Positions 16,145 to 23,554 of a stretch of DNA of 64,000 bases are shown piece after piece. This DNA comes from Paenibacillus sp. FSL R5-0517 (GTDB taxonomy: Bacteria; Bacillota; Bacilli; Paenibacillales; Paenibacillaceae). Both the position numbers and the translations under genes were made by a program. Within the stretch, counting starts at the first letter, position 1, and each line of letters starts with the position of its first letter. The stretch spans positions 5,828,001-5,892,000 of the forward strand of contig NZ_CP150235.1 in the NCBI RefSeq assembly GCF_037974355.1, given 5' to 3'. The notes under the pieces were generated by a model. The model worked only from the letters and a program-made list of their open reading frames with translations. It was not told the origin of the DNA and did not search any database.

Positions 16145-17032
16145 TCAAGGGTTCCCTGTGACTTCTTCTGTCTTTGGTTCAACATGTACATGTACATGCA
16201 TGATGTTATGCGATCGTTTCAGACGCTCTTCCACTCTGTCACAGATTTGATGGCCTTCAATCAAGGTTAGGCCTCCATCCACTTCGATAACCACATCCAC
16301 AAGTACATGACTTCCATGCACACGTGCCTTGACATCCTTGATTTTCTCAACACCGGGAACACGAGCTACGGAGGATCTGAGATCCGTCAGCTCTTTTTGA
16401 TCAAATCCATCGGTAAGACGATGGGTAGAATCCCGAAAAATCTCCCAAGCCGTCTTGCAGATTAACAGACCTACAGCAATGGCAGCTACTTTATCCAACC
16501 ACGGGAGTCCGAACTGCGCACCTATAATTCCAACGGCAGCGCCTATGCTGACCCAGGCATCCGAACGATTATCTTTTGCCGCGGCCATCAGGGCCTGACT
16601 ATTAATCTGTTTAGCCAGACGGTGATTGTAACGATACACGCCTAACATCACCACAGCACAGACTACAGCCACAGCTGCCGCCCAGAGGTTTGGAGCAACA
16701 AAGGCTCCCTCATACCAGGAGCGAACCGCTTCAACCAATACTTGCAGCCCAACCATAGCCATAATAAATGAAGCCACCAAAGCAGCAACAGTCTCCGCTC
16801 TAAAATGACCATAGGCATGATCCGAATCAGGTGGTTTCTGGGAGATCCGAAGCCCGATCAATACAGCAACAGATGCCACAATATCCGTAAGGTTATTAAA
16901 ACCATCGGCCAACAAGGCGCTGGAAGCAAATACATATCCACAGATCAGCTTAAAGGCGGACAAGACGAGATAGGCTACAATACTAACCCAAGCCCCTCGC
17001 TCCCCTTTTCGAATTTCTTCATAAGCGTTCAA
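16145..17032 (-). CDS. Cation diffusion facilitator family metal exporter
   Basis: A protein of 295 residues with six predicted membrane helices and a C-terminal cytosolic domain. Metal-site motifs: ALLADGFNNLTDI in helix 2 (D..N..D) and PPDSDHAYGHFRAE, then AAAKDNRSDAW in helix 5 (D...D). The C-terminal domain has the beta-alpha-beta pattern ending in HVHVHVEP. CDF proteins exchange Zn2+, Mn2+, Co2+ or Fe2+ for protons; the N/D pattern in helix 2 does not settle the metal. The start is a TTG with AAAGGAG 10 nt upstream. It is monocistronic by its neighbours. Confidence 0.88.
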   Translation of the reverse strand: MNAYEEIRKGERGAWVSIVAYLVLSAFKLICGYVFASSALLADGFNNLTDIVASVAVLIGLRISQKPPDSDHAYGHFRAETVAALVASFIMAMVGLQVLVEAVRSWYEGAFVAPNLWAAAVAVVCAVVMLGVYRYNHRLAKQINSQALMAAAKDNRSDAWVSIGAAVGIIGAQFGLPWLDKVAAIAVGLLICKTAWEIFRDSTHRLTDGFDQKELTDLRSSVARVPGVEKIKDVKARVHGSHVLVDVVIEVDGGLTLIEGHQICDRVEERLKRSHNIMHVHVHVEPKTEEVTGNP

Positions 17033-17113
17033 CCGGGCGACACTCCTTTAACGTTTCGTATTACGGTTTTTTCATGTTACCAAATGCGGAGCGTGTGGGT
17101 CTACAGAAACAGT

Positions 17114-17174
17114 GTTGCCAGGCTGCATTGCTGTAGGCAAGCCGAAACAAAGTTGCCAGACGGCAGGGCTGTAG
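17114..17174 (+). repeat. Imperfect 23-bp direct repeat in a long leader
   Basis: Units at 17114-17136 and 17152-17174 share GTTGCCAG, GCA and GCTGTAG (19 of 23 bases by eye), 38 bp apart. They lie in the 289-bp gap before the small gene at 17322. A short palindrome CCGTCCA/TGGACGG follows at 17277-17293. No known riboswitch class was recognised. Confidence 0.4.
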
Positions 17175-17321
17175 TTAATGAGAAAGAATGTTGGCCTGGG
17201 TAAAACCAAAGGTTTTGAGCATTTTATCAGGTTGCCCTTGTGGGGCTTTTATAAAACGTATAAAATAGGTACATCCCGTCCAATCTGGACGGCTTACTGT
17301 AAGACCGGGAGGGAAATAACG

Positions 17322-17510
17322 ATGAGCGAAAATAACGAACCGAAAAAGGTCAGTTTGCAGGATGCTATACGCCAAAAGCTAGCGCAAAAGAAAGAACAAG
17401 CAAATTCCGGTAACCAATCCAGCGCCTACTTTGAAGGCGGACCCAAAGCGATGAAGAGTCAAAACAACAAGAAGCCTAACAACCAACGTCGCCGTACTGG
17501 TGGATCTTAG
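17322..17510 (+). CDS. Small basic protein of unknown function
   Basis: A hydrophilic protein of 62 residues: MSENNEPKKVSLQDAIRQKL, then a Lys/Gln/Asn-rich stretch and a very basic end (NNQRRRTGGS). The region SLQDAIRQKLAQKKEQ should be a helix; the rest is probably disordered. I do not recognise the family. The basic tail would suit nucleic acid or ribosome binding, but nothing proves it. The frame stays open back to 17178, but GGGAGGG sits 9 nt before ATG 17322, which is the start chosen. A clear terminator follows. Confidence 0.7.
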   Translation: MSENNEPKKVSLQDAIRQKLAQKKEQANSGNQSSAYFEGGPKAMKSQNNKKPNNQRRRTGGS

Positions 17511-17545
17511 GTCTTAAGGCCGCAGAGAAACCCATTAGATTACAA

Positions 17546-17586
17546 AAAGAACCGCAAGCCCTCTTCACAGAGGCTTGCGGTTCTTT
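17546..17586. terminator. Bidirectional terminator
   Basis: AAAGAACCGCAAGCC (17546-17560) / GGCTTGCGGTTCTTT (17572-17586) between convergent genes. Confidence 0.88.
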
Positions 17587-17624
17587 CGTGTTCCTATGAA
17601 AATGCGCCGTAGTTGATGCTTCGT

Positions 17625-19250
17625 TTAAGCTTCTACCGGATACATTTTATTGCGCAGTTCTTTGATTTCATCACTTTCCAGATACTCGTCATAGCTCATT
17701 TGGCGATCAATGATGCCATTCGGCGTAATTTCGATAATCCGGTTAGCAATGGTTTGAATGAACTGATGGTCATGGGATGTGAACAGCATAGTGCCGTCAA
17801 AATCAATCATACCATTGTTCAGCGCTGTGATGGATTCGAGATCCAAGTGGTTCGTAGGCTCATCCAGAATCAATGCGTTAGCACCCGTCTGCATCATTTT
17901 CGCCAGCATACAGCGAACTTTCTCTCCCCCGGAGAGTACACTTGCCTTTTTCAGGGATTCCTCACCAGAGAACAGCATACGTCCCAAGAATCCACGCAAA
18001 TACGTTTCATCCTGATCTTTGGAATATTGACGGAGCCAATCCACGAGCGTCATGTCTACACCATCAAAATATTTGGAGTTGTCTTTCGGGAAATAAGCTT
18101 GAGTTGTAGTTACACCCCAAGTGTATTCGCCGCTATCCAATTCCGTTTCACCCATCAGAATGTCAAACAGTAGTGACTTGGCATTCCCGTTTGGTCCAAC
18201 AAATGCAATTTTATCCCCTTTGTTCACGACAAAGCTGATATCATTCAGCATTTTTACACCATCAATGGATTTGCTGATGCGATCTACGGTCAACAATTGT
18301 TTACCGGCTTCACGCTCAGGCTTGAAGTTGATAAACGGATATTTACGGTTCGAAGGACGAAGGTCATCCAGCGTGATTTTGTCGAGTTGTTTCTTCCGGG
18401 AAGTTGCCTGTTTCGATTTCGAAGCATTCGCGGAGAAACGTTGAATAAAGGCTTGAAGCTCTTTAATCTTCTCTTCTTTTTTCTTGTTGGCATCACGTTG
18501 CAACGCAAGTGCCAATTGGCTGGACTCGTACCAGAAGTCATAGTTACCTACGTACAGCTGGATTTTACCAAAGTCGATATCCGCAATGTGCGTACATACT
18601 TTGTTCAGGAAGTGACGGTCATGGGATACCACAATAACAGTACCTTCATAGTCCATCAAGAAGTTCTCAAGCCATTGAATGGATTCGAGATCCAAGTGGT
18701 TGGTAGGCTCATCGAGCAACAGGTTGTTTGGACGACCAAACAATGCTTGTGCAAGCAGGACACGAACTTTTTCGTTACCACTTAGTTCATTCATTTTCTT
18801 ATCGTGCATGTCACGGTCGATACCCAGACCGATCAGGAGTGCCGCCGCATCCGGCTCAGCATCCCAGCCATTAAGCTCTGCAAATTCACCTTCAAGCTCA
18901 CCTGCACGCAGTCCGTCTTCTTCGGTAAAGTCTGCTTTGGCATACAGTGTATCTTTTTCTTTCATAATGGCATAGAGGCGACTATGGCCCATAATTACCG
19001 TTTCGAGAACCGGATACTCATCATATTCAAAGTGGTTTTGCTTCAAAACGGCCATACGTTCGCCCGGGGTGATGTGCACCTCTCCCGAGTTTGACTCAAT
19101 TTCACCGGACAAAATTTTCAAAAATGTTGATTTGCCGGCTCCATTGGCGCCGATGAGGCCGTAACAGTTTCCTGGTGTGAATTTGATATTTACATCTTCA
19201 AAAAGTGCACGTTTTCCGTAGCGGAGCGTGATGCCGCTTGTACTGATCAT
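17625..19250 (-). CDS. ABC-F family ATPase (YkpA/YbiT type)
   Basis: A soluble protein of 541 residues with two ABC ATPase domains and no membrane part. Domain 1 has Walker A GANGAGKST, signature LSGNEKVRV and Walker B LLLDEPTNHLDLES. Domain 2 has signature LSGGEKVRC, ALILDEPTNHLDLES and switch His in SHDHQF. The second Walker A reads GPNGNAKSL: the last Gly of GxxxxGK is Ala, so ATP use at site 2 may differ. The linker near 245-300 (basic, FSANASKSKQATSRKKQ) is of the ABC-F kind. These proteins act on ribosomes; some give antibiotic tolerance. The start is ATG 19250, since the ATG at 19262 abuts the ribosome site. Confidence 0.88.
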   Translation of the reverse strand: MISTSGITLRYGKRALFEDVNIKFTPGNCYGLIGANGAGKSTFLKILSGEIESNSGEVHITPGERMAVLKQNHFEYDEYPVLETVIMGHSRLYAIMKEKDTLYAKADFTEEDGLRAGELEGEFAELNGWDAEPDAAALLIGLGIDRDMHDKKMNELSGNEKVRVLLAQALFGRPNNLLLDEPTNHLDLESIQWLENFLMDYEGTVIVVSHDRHFLNKVCTHIADIDFGKIQLYVGNYDFWYESSQLALALQRDANKKKEEKIKELQAFIQRFSANASKSKQATSRKKQLDKITLDDLRPSNRKYPFINFKPEREAGKQLLTVDRISKSIDGVKMLNDISFVVNKGDKIAFVGPNGNAKSLLFDILMGETELDSGEYTWGVTTTQAYFPKDNSKYFDGVDMTLVDWLRQYSKDQDETYLRGFLGRMLFSGEESLKKASVLSGGEKVRCMLAKMMQTGANALILDEPTNHLDLESITALNNGMIDFDGTMLFTSHDHQFIQTIANRIIEITPNGIIDRQMSYDEYLESDEIKELRNKMYPVEA

Positions 19251-19356
19251 TAAGCATACCATCCTTTATTGGTTAATCTGCATACTGCATGAATAGCAAG
19301 TTGCGTAAATCCTGGATTCAATATCCCGATGCCTATTCTGGCACCATATTATAACA

Positions 19357-19393
19357 CAAAAAAGCGGCAAATTCGAAAATTGGCCGCTTTTTA
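19357..19393 (-). terminator. Terminator of the MBL-fold gene
   Basis: AAAAAGCGGC and GCCGCTTTTT arms around an AT-rich loop, with T runs in both directions; lies just beyond the stop of the hydrolase at 19466. Confidence 0.8.
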
Positions 19394-19465
19394 CTGATTA
19401 AAGACTTGGTAAAAATACTGTTCATGCGGGTATACCCCTACATTAACATATTTGGCTCCCTTTTG

Positions 19466-20515
19466 TTAGTCCTGTTTACCTTCTTCATGCCGAATGCGAA
19501 GCGTTTCGCCATGACCAAGCACCCGAATCCGCTCTTTACCAATGCCTAGCCGTTCACGTTCAACTTCCAGACGATCCAGTGCTTCCTTAGGCGTATCATC
19601 TGCCAGCTTGAATGTGCCGTAGTGCATGGGCACCATAAGCTGGGAGCCGGTTTCAACGAACCCCTGCAGTGCTTCTTCAGGTGTCACATGCTGAGAAGTC
19701 ATGAACCATTCTGGATCGTAAGCACCGATGGGCATCAGGGTAATACCAATGTCAAAGCGCTCTCCAATCGTCTTGAAACCTTGGAAGTAACCTGTATCCC
19801 CTACAAAATACAACACAGGCGGGCCACCCGAATCTTTGGGTGATTTGTTCTTCCCTGATTCCGCCGTGGATAAATGATCCTGATCGCTCTTTGTTGCAGC
19901 ACTTTCCGCTGCAGAGGTCGTCGCTAGATGATGCTGTTCCAACACATAACCGCCCCAGTGGGACGTATTGGTATCGAACAGCGTCCGGCGCGTCCAGTGC
20001 TGTGCAGGGACAAAGGTTATTTTGACTCCGCCGAGTGTAATATGTTCCCACCACTTCATCTCATGGCACCGATGGAAACCTTTGCGAATCATCTTGCGCT
20101 TCAGACCATCAGGTACGATCAGCAATGTCTTGGCGGTAATCAGCTTCCGTAGGGAAGCCAGATGCAGATGATCATAGTGGGAATGGGATATCAGAATGAC
20201 ATCCAATGGTGGAATATCCTGAATCGGAATCCCCGGGGCACCGAGTCTTCGTTGAAATCCCATTTTTTCGGCCCACACCGGGTCAGTCACGATGTTCAAT
20301 CCATAATATTGAATGAAAAACGTGGAGTGACCAATCCAGGTAATACTTGTGTCCTCCCGATTGGCATGCAGATAATCCAGTTCAGGCGGGTGTTTGGGCA
20401 CGGTGTAGGAGTAGTCCTTCACTTTATTGCGCCGCTGCTCCCTCCATTGCTTGAATTCCTTCAGCGTTTTGTCCGTACTTACATTATCAATGTTGTTATA
20501 ACGGATTTTAGGCAT
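19466..20515 (-). CDS. Metallo-beta-lactamase-fold hydrolase (NAPE-PLD/UlaG-like)
   Basis: A protein of 349 residues. The metal motif is ISHSHYDHLHL (HxHxDH); further ligands are in TFVPAQHWTRR, FVGDTGYF and PMHYGTF. ITWIGHSTFFIQYYGLNIVTDPV near residue 58 and MPIGAYDPEWFM near 265 are typical of the NAPE-PLD-like branch, which acts on phosphodiesters or lactones. The substrate is unknown. Between about 207 and 235 there is a low-complexity insert (SAAESAATKSDQDHLSTAES) not expected in the core fold. GGAGG stands 11 nt before the ATG. Confidence 0.82.
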   Translation of the reverse strand: MPKIRYNNIDNVSTDKTLKEFKQWREQRRNKVKDYSYTVPKHPPELDYLHANREDTSITWIGHSTFFIQYYGLNIVTDPVWAEKMGFQRRLGAPGIPIQDIPPLDVILISHSHYDHLHLASLRKLITAKTLLIVPDGLKRKMIRKGFHRCHEMKWWEHITLGGVKITFVPAQHWTRRTLFDTNTSHWGGYVLEQHHLATTSAAESAATKSDQDHLSTAESGKNKSPKDSGGPPVLYFVGDTGYFQGFKTIGERFDIGITLMPIGAYDPEWFMTSQHVTPEEALQGFVETGSQLMVPMHYGTFKLADDTPKEALDRLEVERERLGIGKERIRVLGHGETLRIRHEEGKQD

Positions 20516-20586
20516 GAAAGGGTCATCCTCCCTTCCTGATTTCTTAACAACAGATTACCCCAAACGGGAATGCACGTACCAGTTAA

Positions 20587-20796
20587 TCAATCCTTCGGAT
20601 TTTTGCATACGGCCAGATATATGAACAGAAAGACAATCGCAGCCATAATGATAAGTGGCGGGGCATACATAATCGTGAATGTCTCAAAAAAACTCAACCC
20701 GGTTATACCGGGTATGCCCGTGACTCCCTCAGAAGATAGTGGATACAGCAAGGGAGTCATAAGTAGGAACATGTTCAGCAGCATGAACAGACTCAT
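20587..20796 (-). CDS. cydS: CydS-like small subunit of cytochrome bd oxidase, N-terminally extended
   Basis: A membrane protein of up to 69 residues, last gene of the cyd operon, overlapping the cydB stop by 4 nt. Residues 36-69 (FFETFTIMYAPPLIIMAAIV then FLFIYLA) look like the 33-residue CydS of Geobacillus bd oxidase, which starts M-x-T-F-x-I-M-Y-A-P; this comparison is from memory. The extra N-terminal 35 residues hold a second hydrophobic stretch (MLLNMFLLMTPLLYPL). CydS binds CydA by one helix. The first ATG abuts the ribosome site, so ATG 20784 may be used instead. Position and motif agree, so the call is fairly safe; the reason for the extension is unknown. Confidence 0.68.
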   Translation of the reverse strand: MSLFMLLNMFLLMTPLLYPLSSEGVTGIPGITGLSFFETFTIMYAPPLIIMAAIVFLFIYLAVCKNPKD

Positions 20797-21827
20797 CCTT
20801 TCTTTTTACCAGAATTACCACGTACATAATTGGCATCGAACAGGAACAGCTTCATAATCAGCACAAGCGACGGAATCAGCACGAGCAGCCCCAGGCTGAA
20901 CGCCGTAATCAGTGCAATCCCCATCGTACGATTAGTAAAGCTGTCATAGATATTAATGTAGGGATACAGGATATACGGAAGGTGGGATCGCCCGTAACCA
21001 TACCAGGCAAAGGCAAACTGAAGCATGACAGCGATAAAACACCAGCCCAGATATTTGCGTTTCCACACCAGCGACACCGCAATGACAAAGCAGATAAACG
21101 AAGCAATGAACATCCATGAGATATTCACCATCTGCTCAAAATGTGCGGGATTCTGTTTGTTAATCTGCAGAAATGCCAGAAAACTCGCAAAAATGGTGGG
21201 CAAGCTCCACAGCAATGCATACTCTCGAAGCACCTCAAATGCCGGCTCATCCCCTGCCCTTTTTGCATAATAGGAAAGAAACATCGCCGAGATGTACAGC
21301 ACACTGACCAGTGCAAGCAAAACAACCGACCAGGTATAGGGATTCGTCAAAAATTCACGCCAGCGAAAAAACACCTCTTCGCCCACCTGCTCAATGATTC
21401 CACCCTCGGATATCGCCAAAATGGTGGAGAATACCGCCGGAATAAGCAAGCCCGTCGCTCCGTACAATGCCATGTAGATCCGGCTGTTCTCCCCATGGTT
21501 GCCATAAGTATTGTAGGCATAATACACCCCCCGGATGGCAAGCAGTACAATGGCCAAAGAACCCGGAACCAGCAAAGCAGTCCCATAGTAGAAGGCGCTG
21601 TCCGGATAAAACCCGACCAAGCCGACCACAAAAAAGATCAGAAACACATTCGTCACTTCCCACACGGGAGACAGGTAGCGCTGAATGATGTTATGAATTT
21701 TGTTCTCGTGCCCGGTCAAAATGCTGTAAAAGCTGAAGAACCCAGCACCAAAATCAATTGAAGCGACAATCAGGTAACCGAACAAAAACGTCCACAATAT
21801 CGCAATGCCTGCAATTTCGAAACTCAA
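20793..21827 (-). CDS. cydB: Cytochrome bd-type quinol oxidase subunit II
   Basis: A protein of 344 residues with eight to nine membrane helices. It opens with IAILWTFLFGYLIVASIDFGAGFFSF, the conserved CydB start with GxDFGxG-like spacing, and has PYTWSVVLLALVSVLYISAMF in the middle. CydB supports CydA in the membrane complex that oxidises quinol and reduces O2 to water with high affinity. It overlaps cydA by 4 nt and the CydS-like gene by 4 nt, so the operon is tightly coupled. It resembles the YthAB type of Bacilli more than the long E. coli type. Confidence 0.9.
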   Translation of the reverse strand: MSFEIAGIAILWTFLFGYLIVASIDFGAGFFSFYSILTGHENKIHNIIQRYLSPVWEVTNVFLIFFVVGLVGFYPDSAFYYGTALLVPGSLAIVLLAIRGVYYAYNTYGNHGENSRIYMALYGATGLLIPAVFSTILAISEGGIIEQVGEEVFFRWREFLTNPYTWSVVLLALVSVLYISAMFLSYYAKRAGDEPAFEVLREYALLWSLPTIFASFLAFLQINKQNPAHFEQMVNISWMFIASFICFVIAVSLVWKRKYLGWCFIAVMLQFAFAWYGYGRSHLPYILYPYINIYDSFTNRTMGIALITAFSLGLLVLIPSLVLIMKLFLFDANYVRGNSGKKKG

Positions 21828-23170
21828 TGCACGATCCCTCCTTCAAGCCCCAGAGACGCCAGTTCCTTCTCTGCTTCCTTGTTGCGGAACAGCTTGCTGA
21901 GCACTCGAATGCACGAGAAACATAGAATCAGATACAGTAAAATAAACAACACCAGCATCCATCCTACCGAAGTCGACGTCGTGGCTGCTTCCGACACCTT
22001 CATATACCCGCGTAAAATCCAAGGCTGTCTGCCAACTTCAGCGAACATCCACCCCAGCTCGATAGCAATCATGGCCAGAGGACCCAGCAAGACAATGCCG
22101 AGCAACAGCCATTTGGGATATGGCTTGCGCCCTGGCAACCACCGACGCAGTACATATAACACAGGAATCATCAGGATGATCACTCCGGTTGTGACCTTCA
22201 GGTCGAACATATAATGAATGGACAGTGGTGGCCTCAGGTCCGCTGGATATTCTTCGAGACCTTTCACTTCCGTATCAGGACGATTCCCCGCCAAAATGCT
22301 GAGTGCATAAGGAATCTCAATGGCGTATTTTACTTCATTGTTCTCATCCAAAATGCCCCCATAGACAAGCGGTGCCTCTTTCATCGTCTTGAAATGCCAT
22401 TCTGCGGCAGCCAGCTTCTCCGGCTGATATTTCGCCAGGAATTTACCGGAAGAGTCCCCGATCATGACGGTGCTGATGGCAAAGACAAGCGCAGATACCG
22501 TCGTGAGTTTTAGTGCTTTTTTGTAATACACATGATCCCGTCCCCGAAGCAAACTGAAGGCGGCTATCCCCGCCAGGATACCTGCACTCAGAGTGTAAGA
22601 TGAGGCGAGTACATGGGACACCTTGGTTGGTGTTGCCGGATTCAACATGGCAGCAATCGGATGAATGTCCTTCATGATGCCATTAATCAGGGTGAACCCC
22701 TGAGGCTGATTCATGAAGGAGTTCACCGTCGTAATGAAAATCGCAGAGGCAGATGAACCAAGAGCTACCGGAATCAACAACAGCATATGCGTGTATTTTT
22801 TTTTGAAACGATCCCATGTATAGAGGTAAATTCCCAGAAAGATCGCCTCGATAAAAAAGGCAAACGTCTCCATAAAAAGTGGCAGGGCAATGGCCTGACC
22901 TGCTACCCGCATAAACATCGGCCACAGCAGACTAAGCTGTAATCCGATCGAGGTGCCTGTAACGACACCAACGGCAACGGTGATGACAAAACCTCGTGCC
23001 CACCGACGTGCCAGCAAGGTGTAATGCATATCATTGGTTCGTAGTCCTCGCCACTCGGCCAAAGCAATCATAAGGGGAACGCCTACACCGATAGAGGCAA
23101 AAATAATGTGTACGAACAGGGTCAGGCCGGTTAGTATCCGGCTGAGCAAAACAGGGTCCAGGGATGACAT
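21824..23170 (-). CDS. cydA: Cytochrome bd-type quinol oxidase subunit I (short Q-loop)
   Basis: A protein of 448 residues with nine predicted membrane helices. It carries an early heme-ligand region (LTGLTLFVHIIFASIGVGVP), the Q-loop start GKFLAKYQPEKLAAAEWHF, and the GRQPW motif (FAEVGRQPWILRGYM). The length and the loop after KLAAAE fit the short Q-loop class of Firmicutes. It binds hemes b and d and holds the O2-reducing site. AGGAG lies before ATG 23170. A 34-codon frame precedes it by 64 nt and may be part of the same operon. Confidence 0.92.
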   Translation of the reverse strand: MSSLDPVLLSRILTGLTLFVHIIFASIGVGVPLMIALAEWRGLRTNDMHYTLLARRWARGFVITVAVGVVTGTSIGLQLSLLWPMFMRVAGQAIALPLFMETFAFFIEAIFLGIYLYTWDRFKKKYTHMLLLIPVALGSSASAIFITTVNSFMNQPQGFTLINGIMKDIHPIAAMLNPATPTKVSHVLASSYTLSAGILAGIAAFSLLRGRDHVYYKKALKLTTVSALVFAISTVMIGDSSGKFLAKYQPEKLAAAEWHFKTMKEAPLVYGGILDENNEVKYAIEIPYALSILAGNRPDTEVKGLEEYPADLRPPLSIHYMFDLKVTTGVIILMIPVLYVLRRWLPGRKPYPKWLLLGIVLLGPLAMIAIELGWMFAEVGRQPWILRGYMKVSEAATTSTSVGWMLVLFILLYLILCFSCIRVLSKLFRNKEAEKELASLGLEGGIVH

Positions 23171-23234
23171 GGTTACACTCCTCTTTCACATAATCGTTAT
23201 GTAAGACAGCAGTTACTCTGCTTGAACGTGTATC

Positions 23235-23339
23235 TCAATAACTCATGATTCGGATGATGCTTTTCACAACGGCATACAGCACAACCACAGCGGCAACCAG
23301 ACAGACGATGATGAGTGTTTTCTCTTGTTTACGGAACAT
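23235..23339 (-). CDS. 34-residue single-helix membrane protein at the head of the cyd operon
   Basis: ATG 23339 with AAAGGAGG 11 nt upstream opens a 34-codon frame that ends in TGA at 23235. The product starts MFRKQEKT, runs into a hydrophobic helix (LIIVCLVAAVVVLYAVV) and ends KSIIRIMSY. A basic N-terminus, one helix and position directly ahead of cydA suggest an assembly or accessory peptide of the oxidase, in the way CydX and CydS act. I do not know a named family for it. Its strong ribosome site is the best evidence that it is translated. Confidence 0.6.
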   Translation of the reverse strand: MFRKQEKTLIIVCLVAAVVVLYAVVKSIIRIMSY

Positions 23340-23434
23340 ATTCCTGCCGTCCTCCTTTTGCATGGGATGCAAATTATGGCTCTATAGACAGTTTGCAAAA
23401 GAAGTTGTTTTTTTATCCGGGAAAATTGAAAAAC

Positions 23435-23483
23435 AAAAAAAGCCTTTCCCTTTATCACGCTTACGCGCTCAAGGGCAAAGGCT
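23435..23483 (-). terminator. Terminator of the sensor kinase gene
   Basis: AGCCTTT-c-CCTT (from 23441) pairs with AAGGG-c-AAAGGCT (to 23483); on the minus strand the stem is followed by T7. It separates the kinase from the cyd operon. Confidence 0.82.
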
Positions 23484-23554
23484 CTATTCCTAGGAATCAT
23501 ACTTAAATATGGATCATTAAAAAGTGAGACACATCTCTTCATCCATCATTACAT

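Noticed and set aside
17033..17321. Known riboswitch in the leader of the small basic protein gene
   Set aside because: Compared with cobalamin, c-di-GMP, TPP, guanidine and fluoride classes from memory; no core motif fits.
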